DNA of 64,000 bases from JAKFVC01 sp040386595 (lineage in GTDB: Bacteria > Planctomycetota > Planctomycetia > Planctomycetales > Planctomycetaceae). The translations under genes were made by a program, and so were the position numbers. Positions 52,078 to 60,100 of this stretch are shown piece by piece (positions within the stretch are counted from its first letter, which is position 1; each line of letters starts with the position of its first letter). Location: contig JAZKFE010000014.1 in NCBI GenBank assembly GCA_040386595.1, positions 23,745-87,744 on the forward strand, written 5' to 3'. The notes under the pieces were generated by a model, which was not told the origin of the DNA, did no database searches, and saw only the letters and a list, made by a program, of their open reading frames with translations.

Positions 52078-52599
52078 TCACGCGACGGACGGTTCGAGAT
52101 CGGATTTGGGCTCGATCAAATCCACCACCGTTGCGGTGCGCGTCGTCGTCTCCAGCAACACCACCGTCGGGCGACCGTAGCTCCAGCCGCTGGTTTCGCC
52201 GGGGTTAATCATCATTCGGCCTTGGTCATCGCATTCAATTCGGGGTTTGTGCGTATGACCGAAAACGGCGATGTCATAATCCACATCGACACCCCGCAGT
52301 TGCCGCTTCATGTGCGCTAAAACGAATCGCGTACCATCCTCGGTCGTCAGATGCACGGGCGGCTCGGCCAGGCGCCCCACGAGCTTAATCCCCGATTGCA
52401 ACCCCACCTTATTCCCCTCGTTATCACCAAAGCAGGCCACGAGCGGTGCCTTGAGATTTCTCAAAGGAGGGACAGCGATCGTCGAGACAAAGTCCCCGGC
52501 AAACAAGACCAATTCCACCTGCTCCAGATTGAAGCGTTCAACCGCCAGGCGAATGTTGACGAGATGGTCGTGTGTGTCGGCAAAAATTCCAATCTTCAT
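52078..52599 (-). CDS. Metallophosphoesterase, YfcE/MJ0936 type
   Basis: A 173-residue phosphodiesterase of the calcineurin-like superfamily. The motifs are all present: D-x-H in GIFADTHDHL, GD in LVLFAGDFVS, GDN in CFGDNEGN, and the C-terminal metal-binding H in LAHM and FGHTHKP. The family member YfcE acts on model phosphodiesters such as bis-pNPP; the natural substrate is unclear. It is cytosolic. The ATG at 52599 was chosen over a GTG two codons upstream. It converges with the VOC gene, 29 bases apart. A long hairpin lies upstream at 52823-52884. Confidence 0.93.
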   Translation of the reverse strand: MKIGIFADTHDHLVNIRLAVERFNLEQVELVLFAGDFVSTIAVPPLRNLKAPLVACFGDNEGNKVGLQSGIKLVGRLAEPPVHLTTEDGTRFVLAHMKRQLRGVDVDYDIAVFGHTHKPRIECDDQGRMMINPGETSGWSYGRPTVVLLETTTRTATVVDLIEPKSDLEPSVA

Positions 52600-53020
52600 A
52601 AACACTCAACAACAGGGCTAAACGTCGTGGAACAAGTCAGATTTCCAACACAAAGAAAACCATCGGACTCCATCTGACTCAGAGAGACTGAGCGTCACAT
52701 GACAACTCAGTGGTCACTCCGCATGGCGAACAGTCATCTTATCCCCTGACACGACGCGGTTCAATTATTGAACCCCTTCTGCGAGTCCCTGCCCCCATGG
52801 CCTAAACCACCGTTACAAAATACGTGTGGAGCATCCTACCCGTTAAGTTCGCGAGACGTTTCTTAACGGGAGATGCTCCACACGCGAGAACCATCGCGGT
52901 GCCGCTCGATTGACCACCTCTCACCACACCATGACGAGCAGACCGCTTCTGGCAAACACGTAGCACCTGTCGTGTTCACAAGCGACTCTGCTCGCGGGGC
53001 TGCTTTCAATCAATCATGAC
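52600..53020. other. Intergenic region with a long hairpin, no gene
   Basis: About 420 bases between the phosphoesterase start and the Hsp20 stop. No gene. The only clear structure is the 62-base hairpin at 52823-52884. It lies 137-198 bases after the Hsp20 stop, too far to be a simple terminator. Confidence 0.6.
52823..52884. repeat. Long imperfect hairpin (13-bp and 9-bp stems)
   Basis: CGTGTGGAGCATC pairs with GATGCTCCACACG (13 bp). Inside, CCCGTTAAG pairs with CTTAACGGG (9 bp). The two stems are separated by 3 bases on one side and 1 on the other, with a 14-base loop. Both strands are GC-moderate and no T-run follows. It could be a small structured RNA, an attenuator or an REP-type element. 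Confidence 0.65.
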
Positions 53021-53518
53021 TCACGAAGCCGAGACCATGTCTTGTTCATCCTTGGCGAAGACTTTAATCTTGTGGGCCTTCATCTCTTCCGACTTGGGAA
53101 GCTGAATCTTAAGCACACCCTGATCATAAGTGGCTTCCACCTTTGCCGCGTTCACGTCACATGGCAAAGTGATGGAGCGAGAGAAGTGCCCCAGATGTCT
53201 TTCCACGTGATGAAATGACTTGCCGTTGCCCTTCTCTTCCTTTTCCTCGCTCCGCACTCCCGAAATCGTCAGGTGATTTCCGGCAACCTGGATGTCGATG
53301 TTCTCGGCTTTCATGCCCGGAACATCCATGGTGACGTCAACACAATCCTCAGTTTCCGCCACATCGAGCGACGGTGCGAGAAACTGATTGGCCCATTGAC
53401 CATCCCAATCCCCCATTCGTGACAACAAGTTATCGAACTCCCCGCGCATCAACCCCATTGGTGCGAAGGGAAACAGTGATCGCAATCCGGTGGATTCTCT
53501 TCGAGCAAGTGCAGTCAT
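53021..53518 (-). CDS. Small heat shock protein, Hsp20 family
   Basis: A 165-residue alpha-crystallin-type chaperone that binds unfolding proteins and delays aggregation. The N-terminal arm (1-48) is typical, with SLFPFAPMGLMRGEFDNLLSRM-like composition. The alpha-crystallin domain (about 50-145) has APSLDVAETEDCVDVTMDVPG and the signature VEATYDQGVLKIQLPK. The C-terminal tail holds a KIKV segment near an I-x-I/V-like anchor. It lies downstream of nothing and is alone. Its leader carries a short hairpin at 53554-53569 containing AGGAG, although the AAAGGA ribosome site nearest the ATG is free. Upstream spacing suits heat or stress control, which is inferred. Confidence 0.94.
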   Translation of the reverse strand: MTALARRESTGLRSLFPFAPMGLMRGEFDNLLSRMGDWDGQWANQFLAPSLDVAETEDCVDVTMDVPGMKAENIDIQVAGNHLTISGVRSEEKEEKGNGKSFHHVERHLGHFSRSITLPCDVNAAKVEATYDQGVLKIQLPKSEEMKAHKIKVFAKDEQDMVSAS

Positions 53519-53979
53519 GATTCCGTCCTTTACTCATCCAGAATAGTGTTGCCGCTCCTCAAAAGGAGCAGATATTGTCAGGCTAACGGCCGCATTCATT
53601 TGTGGAATTCGGCACAACGATCCAAGCCATGCGAATCCAGAGACCGACGCCGAATCCCGCAAAAACTCGGCCTTGAACTCCCTGAACCACAATGAATAAG
53701 AGCTGCAGCTGACGTACCAAATCTGGACTTTCTGGAAGGTTTTTCCTAACTCCCGTTATTTCTCCGAATACCGCTCACGAACGCAACATTGTGTTGAGAT
53801 TTTCACTATCTGAATTTTCGAAGAAGAAACATTTTGGCAGGCAGAATTGGAAACAGTGTGCGGATCTGACTCACACCTTCACGGCAGGTCGAATCGTTGG
53901 GAGGGTGAGGCTCCTGCCGAACCGCTCGGTCTTTCGGCTCTTGGGAGACTTAGCTGGAAGGTCTGACGCGAACCGTCGA
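53519..53979. other. Intergenic region, no gene
   Basis: About 460 bases between Hsp20 and the third NtrC-type gene. It holds the leader hairpin at 53554-53569. The frame at 53791-54051 shows no family feature. No CIRCE or clear sigma-32 box was seen. Confidence 0.5.
53554..53569 (-). promoter_or_regulatory. Leader hairpin of the Hsp20 gene
   Basis: GCTCCT-CAAA-AGGAGC is a perfect 6-bp stem with a 4-base loop, 36-51 bases before the start codon. It resembles a small heat-responsive or stability element. Certainty is low, because the actual ribosome site is outside the stem. Confidence 0.35.
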
Positions 53980-55332
53980 TTAAGTTGGCTTCGAAAGATC
54001 AATATGGAACTTTTCCAAGAGCCGATAGAGAGATCTGCGGTTAACCCCTAAAGCCCGTGCTGCACACGATTTGTTCCCTCGCTCACGCTTCAGAATTTCC
54101 AGCACATGAGCTCGTTCGACCGCGGCCAGATCATCCTCTCGCAAGGGGACATTTCCGGGATTTTCCGAGAGCCCCGCGGCAACATCGTGCGGCAGATCTT
54201 CCAGACGAATCAAGTGATCGTCCGCCAGAATCTTGCCGCGCTCGATGGCATTAATCAGCTGCCGCACATTCCCCGGCCAGGGATACTGTCGCAAGGCCTG
54301 CAGCGCCTCGGGTTCAATTTTCCATTCCGTCCCCAAACAGTGCTCGACCAGTAAGTCCACATCTTCAGAGCGTTCACGCAAGGGAGGCAATTCCAGCGAC
54401 AGCACGTTGATGCGATAGTACAAGTCCTCGCGGAACCGTCCGGCTTTGACCTCATCGGCCAGCTTACGATTGGTCGCCGCGAGTATCCGCACATCGACTC
54501 GCCGCTCTTTCAGCGAGCCCACGCGTCGCAACGAACCATCCTGCAGCACTCGCAACAATTTGGCCTGCAAGGCCCCAGCCAGTTCGCCGATCTCGTCAAT
54601 GAACAGCGTCCCGTGATCCGCAACTTCAAACAGTCCCTGCTTCTCCGTCACCGCTCCGGTGAACGCCCCCCGTTCATGACCAAACAGTTCGCTCTCCAGA
54701 AGGTTTTCAGGCAGCGCGGCACAGTTGATGACAACAAACGGTTTATCTGCCCGCAGACTCATTTTTTGCAGCGCCCGAGCGACCAACTCCTTACCAGTGC
54801 CGCTTTCTCCTTGAACCAGAATGGCCTTGTCAGTCGGTCCAGCCCGTTCGATCAGACGGAAGACATCCTGCATCGCCGGCGAGCGACCAATCATATCGAG
54901 CTGCCCTTGCGACCGTCGCAGGAGCGCCTTGAGCTGGCGGTTCTCCTTACGCAACGTACAGGTCTCGGCCGCTCGTTGTACGACGCCTTCCAGTTCGGCC
55001 AGAGGAAATGGCTTCAGTAGATAGTCGATCGCCCCCAGCTTCATGGCTTCGACGGCCGTCTCGATCGTGCCTTCACCCGTCAAGAGAATGACTTCGGTTT
55101 CCGGACTGCTGACCTTAATCTGCTGCAGCAATTCCAATCCTGATCGCCCGGGCATGCGGAGATCGAAGACCCCCACGTGAAACTGCTGCCGCTGGCAACG
55201 ATCCACGGCCTCCTCGGCCGTTCGGGCATCCTGTACGCGATAGCCACGCCGCAGAAACCAGCGAACCACCGTCTTGCGATAGTCCTCATCATCTTCGACG
55301 ACCAGCAGATCGATGTTCTCTGGATGAATCAT
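53980..55332 (-). CDS. Sigma-54-dependent response regulator (NtrC family), orphan
   Basis: A 450-residue activator. The receiver has Glu-Asp-Asp-Glu at 13-16 and acceptor D57 in GVFDLRMPGRSG. The AAA+ domain has GESGTGKE, the GAFTGA loop and HGTLFIDEIGEL. A Fis-type helix-turn-helix (SCAARALGVNRRSLYRLLEK) ends it. The ATG at 55332 has AAAGGG upstream. The open frame runs to 55719 over 129 extra codons, but these show no family similarity and no signal peptide. Unlike the regulators at 16246 and 26469, no kinase gene lies next to it, so its partner is elsewhere. Its HTH and receiver differ from the others. The universal stress protein gene lies upstream on the same strand. Confidence 0.93.
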   Translation of the reverse strand: MIHPENIDLLVVEDDEDYRKTVVRWFLRRGYRVQDARTAEEAVDRCQRQQFHVGVFDLRMPGRSGLELLQQIKVSSPETEVILLTGEGTIETAVEAMKLGAIDYLLKPFPLAELEGVVQRAAETCTLRKENRQLKALLRRSQGQLDMIGRSPAMQDVFRLIERAGPTDKAILVQGESGTGKELVARALQKMSLRADKPFVVINCAALPENLLESELFGHERGAFTGAVTEKQGLFEVADHGTLFIDEIGELAGALQAKLLRVLQDGSLRRVGSLKERRVDVRILAATNRKLADEVKAGRFREDLYYRINVLSLELPPLRERSEDVDLLVEHCLGTEWKIEPEALQALRQYPWPGNVRQLINAIERGKILADDHLIRLEDLPHDVAAGLSENPGNVPLREDDLAAVERAHVLEILKRERGNKSCAARALGVNRRSLYRLLEKFHIDLSKPT

Positions 55333-55667
55333 GCCATCCCTTTCATCTCTAAGCTGCCCGCAGTTGATGCCCGTTGTTTCAATACCAAAGGTGCCGCAAC
55401 GCACCGACGCCCCTATCCCACCATCCGTTATCCAGTGTACCACGATGTCGCCAGAGCCAAGTGACGACCTAAAGGATTTTTTATTCTGAATGAAACGACC
55501 TCCGGCCAAAACGTCGTTCGCTCGATAAACAAAACGCGCTCGCAGTGGCGGGGTGAGATAAGAATCAAAGTTCAAAATAATATTTGAGCTCGCCACTGCG
55601 ATCGCGTTCAGATTGCCGGGCAAATAATGACATGATGCCCAGCCTTCGACTCCCAGACGTGGTTCGA
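55333..55667. other. Intergenic region upstream of the third NtrC-type gene
   Basis: About 335 bases with no supported gene. The long in-frame 5' extension of the regulator runs through it but lacks similarity. AT-rich stretch near 55560-55580 (AAAATAATATTTG). No sigma-54 box was found by eye. Confidence 0.5.
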
Positions 55668-56129
55668 TCAAGGCATCACAAATTCGTGTCGCGGATGACG
55701 CACCGTAAGTACCGGACAAGGGGCTTTTCGGACAACTTTCTCCGCAATATTTCCTAGTAGAACATGAGCCAAGGCCCCTCGCCCGTGGGTCCCCATGACG
55801 ATCAGATCCATTTGCTGTTCCCGGGCATAACGGATGATCTCCAGGAACGGCGACCCTTTACGCATGACTAAGGTGACCCCCAGTCGATCCCGGTCCTCAC
55901 GCGAAATGACTCCTTCCAACTGCTCTGCGGCCCATTTTTCGATTTCTTCCAAGTAATTCGGAGGCAGATAGGCCACACCGTCCATCATGACCGGGATTCC
56001 ATTCTCCAGCACATGCAGGACATGCAATGCCGCCCCAAACGTCTTCGCCATCAACACGGCGTGCTCCACGGCACAGGCCGATGTATCACTAAAATCCGCC
56101 GCCAACAGGATCCGTTGAAAACTCGCCAT
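55668..56129 (-). CDS. Universal stress protein (UspA family)
   Basis: A 153-residue Usp protein with an adenine-nucleotide-binding alpha/beta fold. It begins FQRILLAADFSDTSACAVEH, with the conserved Asp at the N-terminal strand. The C-terminal nucleotide loop is GTHGRGALAHVLLGN, the G-2x-G-9x-G motif with Asn where many members have Ser or Thr. The terminal strand is PCPVLTV. Such proteins are induced by stress and growth arrest and often bind ATP. The ATG at 56129 follows AAGGAG; the frame start at 56174 is not supported. It lies 335 bases upstream of the orphan NtrC-type regulator on the same strand. Linkage is possible but the gap is large. Confidence 0.92.
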   Translation of the reverse strand: MASFQRILLAADFSDTSACAVEHAVLMAKTFGAALHVLHVLENGIPVMMDGVAYLPPNYLEEIEKWAAEQLEGVISREDRDRLGVTLVMRKGSPFLEIIRYAREQQMDLIVMGTHGRGALAHVLLGNIAEKVVRKAPCPVLTVRHPRHEFVMP

Positions 56130-56670
56130 GATTTCTCTCCTTGCTGCGGAATCGGTCCTCACCACCTGAAACAATCACAAGCCAGGCGCGGGCTCTAAAA
56201 CTCAACTTCACGCCCCACAGAGGCACATCAAGACGGGCCACATTGGATTTGCCAATGCGACATCTCAATGAGTTGCCGTATCACCAATCTCTATTTCGCA
56301 ATTGGAGTGCCATGCCGGACCATTCGCGAATGCAGCCAGCTCACGGGAGCAAAATCCATCCCGCCAAACAGTCAATGTGACGCGTTTCGCAGGGATACGC
56401 GGAGATCTCATCGAATGCCGGGCAACGAACTTAGGAACTCAACTGCCATTCCAATGCATCACAAACAACGAAACCGCCCAAACATTCGCAACAATTCTGG
56501 CTTCCGAGAAAAATCGAGCGGATTCGACACAATCAATGAGCGATTTCGCACGCCAGCAATCCTTGCCTGGCATCAGGGTAGGAAACAACAAAATTACCGA
56601 CCGCATCAACTAGTTAAGGTTGACGCGACGGTTACCATCATCACCATCATTCCCACCTTAAAGTCCCTGA
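56130..56670. other. Intergenic region with no intact gene
   Basis: About 540 bases. Open frames on the plus strand (56141-56380, 56268-56702, 56302-56613) have atypical composition and no family features. A likely promoter region for the universal stress protein. Together with the fragment that follows it looks like decayed sequence. Confidence 0.5.
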
Positions 56671-56979
56671 TACGGCGACCTATTCGGAATTACCCTGCGT
56701 AAGAGTACTCACTTCGAACTGCGGGCCAAGCCGGGCTATACGGTGAATGGAATCTCCAGCCGGGTTGGCGCAGGTTATGATGACCTGCAAGTTTCATTTG
56801 CTCGGGTCACGAAGACCGGCTTGGATACTGCTCGCACCTACTCATCCGCAGTCGTGGGGGCCCCACGAGGTCCCGACGCCGTACCAGCCGTGATGACTTC
56901 GGGAGATCAGCCCATTGTGGGCATCTTTGGACATGCCGATGACTTTTTGCACGGCATGGGGTTGATCATCGCGAAATAG
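56671..56979 (+). pseudogene. Remnant of a secreted planctomycete beta-domain protein
   Basis: After a stop at 56668, about 102 codons stay open and read YGDLFGITLRKSTHFELRAK, then PGYTVNGISSRVGAGYDDLQ and VSFARV. The pattern GYxVxGIxxRxGAGxDxLQVxFxRV, followed by a YSSAVVG-like unit and a final GIFGHADDFLHGMGLIIAK, is the C-terminal beta-rich domain of large exported planctomycete proteins. No start codon with ribosome site and no signal peptide precede it, so this is probably the end of a broken gene, the rest of which is lost. The recognition of the domain is from memory of the pattern and should be checked. Confidence 0.5.
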
Positions 56980-57158
56980 CGAGCGCCATCAAATCGCGGT
57001 GGCGAAGATTGCGGCTTGAACGGTAGCAGTCGTGCCATCATCAAAAACAATTCCCCCCTGCAGAGCGATCCGCAGGAGGGAACTGAGTTCTTAACAATTC
57101 TTTACTTACGGCACCGACGGAAACCGCTGTTCCGCATTGCCGACTCCCTTCGCACGCA
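56980..57158. other. Short intergenic region before the second giant gene's stop
   Basis: CCCCTGCAGAGCGATCCGCAGGAGGG near 57054-57080 has a partial CTGC-GCAG stem. No gene. Confidence 0.4.
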
Positions 57159-60100
57159 TCATGTCACGTTGACAGTCTTCGTGCCGATGTTGCTGACCTC
57201 ACCGGTGTTGTCCGTAACTTGCACACCGACGACTCGCGGACCTGGTTGGCCATTGCTACCCCGGAAGATCACCGCGGCAGCGACTGACTTCACGCGGGCC
57301 AACGTCGCATTCGAATTGAAACTAATCTGAATCGGCACGCCACGCACGCCGCCAGTGATGGTACCGACCACCACCAAGCCAACTCGAATCGTGCCCCGCT
57401 TGATATTCACGGCACCACGTCTCGCCCCAGATCGGCCGAAGCTGAGGCTGTCATTGGTCCCCGCACCCGACTGAATCGTGACCGTCATTTGACCGCCGTT
57501 GAAGATCGGCGAATCGGCATCGGTAATGTTAATCGCCGGATCCAGAACGAGCTTTTTATGGCCCTTCACCGTTCGATTGCCCGCGGACGTCGTCACCACC
57601 GGTGACGCATTCTGGGAGGTCACCGTCAACGTCACCGTGGTGATATCGCCCAACGCCGTTCCATCGTTCGCCCGGTAAGTAAACGTATCGGTTCCGGTGT
57701 AGTTGTTCGCCGGCGTATACGTAAACGAACCATTAGTATTCAACACCACAGATCCATGAGCCGGGTTGGAAGCCAGCTGTGCGGTCAACGTATTGCCATC
57801 GACGTCAATATCGTTGGCGAGAACGCCCGTTCCACCAACAACCAATGGTGTGTTCTTGTTGACGGCATAGCTATCGTTGACTCCCACCGGAGCATCGTTC
57901 ACGGCAGTGACTGTGATTGTCACCGTCGCCGCAGTGCCGTTGACCGTGCCATCATTGGCAATGTAGGTAAACGTGTCAGTTCCCGTAAAATTGGCCGCCG
58001 GTGTATAGACAAATCCACCATTGGTCCCCAAATTCACCGTGCCATGAGACGGCTGGCTGGCGATCGTCGCCGTCAATGGGTCGCTGTCCGGGTCCGTATC
58101 ATTGATGAGCACACCTGAACCACCCAATACCGTCAAGGTCCCGTCTTCAGCGATCGAATAAGCATCATTCGTCGACACGGGCGCTTGATTCGAACCATTG
58201 ACCGTGAGACTGACCGTCGTCACGTTGCTAGTGAGAGTTCCATCGCTGACACGGTAGGTAAAGCTATCCGTACCGAAGTAATTGGCGGTGGGTGTGTAGG
58301 TAAACGACCCGTTCGGATTGAAGGTAATCGCACCATGTGCCGGTTGCGACATCAGCGTCGCTGTGAGCGCATTTCCATCGGCATCCTGGTCATTCGAAAT
58401 CACGCCAGGAGCAGTGACCACCAATGACTGATTCTCATTCAAGTTGTAACCATCCGGATTCGCCACAGGTGCATCATTCACCGAACTAATCGTCAACACA
58501 ACCGTCGCCAGACCACTATTCAACGAGCCATCGCCAGCCTGATAGATAAAACTGTCAGTGCCGTGATAGTCGGCTTGTGGAGTATAAATGAATGTTCCAT
58601 TCGGGCTCAGCAAAACCGTTCCGTGTGACGGTGGGCTAATGAGAACCGCGGTCAGCGTATCCCCATCGGCGTCGGTGTCATTAAAGAGAACCCCATTCGA
58701 CAGAGTCGTCGCAAAGAGCGTATCTTCGGTCACGGCATAGTTATCATTGTTGGCGACAGGAGCCCGATTGGGGACCCCCACGACAGAAATCGTGACCGTC
58801 GCAGAGTTACTCAACGCCGTACCATCGCTCGCCTGATAGGTAAAGCTGTCGAAGCCTGTAAACCCAGCATTCGGCGTGTAAGTAAACGAACCATTGGGAT
58901 TGAGAACCAGCTGACCATTCAGCGGTAGCGTTCCTACAGTTGCCGTCAGCGTGTTCCCATCGACATCGTTATCGTTGGCCAGCACTCCATTGGCGGAATT
59001 CACCGACAACGCCACGCCAGTAGTCGCTGAGTACGTATCATTCGAAGCCGTGGGGGCGTCATTCGACGGAAGGACAGAGATGGTGACCGTCGCCACATTG
59101 CTCAGAGCCTGCCCATCGGAAACCTGATATGTAAAGGTATCCGTGCCGTTAAAGTTCGCATCAGGCGTATACACAAACGCCCCGGTGGGGGACAACGTCA
59201 GCGTTCCATGCTGTGGCTGGGCCACGATGTTGGCCGTCAGAGAGCCGGAATCCGGATCAGTGTCGTTGAGCAACACCCCCGTGGCCAGCAGCACAGTCAA
59301 GGTTGTATCTTCATTCACTTGATAGGAATCGGCATTGGCCACCGGGGGATCATTGGAGCCCGTCACATTCAAGCTCACGGTGACAATGTTGCCCGGTGTC
59401 ACACTATCCGAGGCCCGATAAGTAAAGCTGTCTGGACCGTTGTAATTCGCGGCCGGCGTATAGGTAAATCCACCACCCGGATCCAGTACCAAAATACCGT
59501 GCGTCGGGTTCGTCACCAAAATGGCAATCAGCGAACCACTGTCGACGTCGGAATCATTCCCCAGCACCCCGGGCCCCGACACCACCAACGGTGTGTCTTC
59601 GGAAGTCGTATAGCTATCGCCCACCGTGACCGGTGCATCATTCACGGACGCAATGTTTAACGTGACTGTGGCCACATTACTGGACGAGGACGGGTCTGAC
59701 GCAAAATACGTAAAGCTATCAGTCCCAAAGTAATTCGCCTGGGGCGTATAGTCGAAGGTGCCATCCGCACGCAGCACCAACGTACCATGCTGCGGTGGCG
59801 AGACCAACGTCGCCGTCAACTGCGATGCTGGATTCACAGGAAAATCGGCATCGGTATCATTTCCGAGGACGCCGCTGGCAACCGACCCTGCGGTGATGTT
59901 CAGCGGAGTATCTTCCGTCACAGCGTACGTATTTCCATTCGCGACCGGCGGACTATTCGCCGCTGCCGACACGAGAATCGAGACGGTGGCCGTATTACTT
60001 AACAAGGTCCCGTCGCTGGCCTGGTAAGTAAAGGAATCGGGCCCGTTATACCCCAAAACGGGTGTATAAACAAATGAACCATCGGGACTGAGAACCACAA

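Noticed and set aside
54106..55464. Plus-strand frames opposite the third NtrC-type gene
   Set aside because: They mirror the coding strand of a firm gene and show no own features.
56130..56260. TGGC...TTGT near the stress protein as a sigma-54 promoter
   Set aside because: The spacing between the blocks is one base short and the -12 block is poor.
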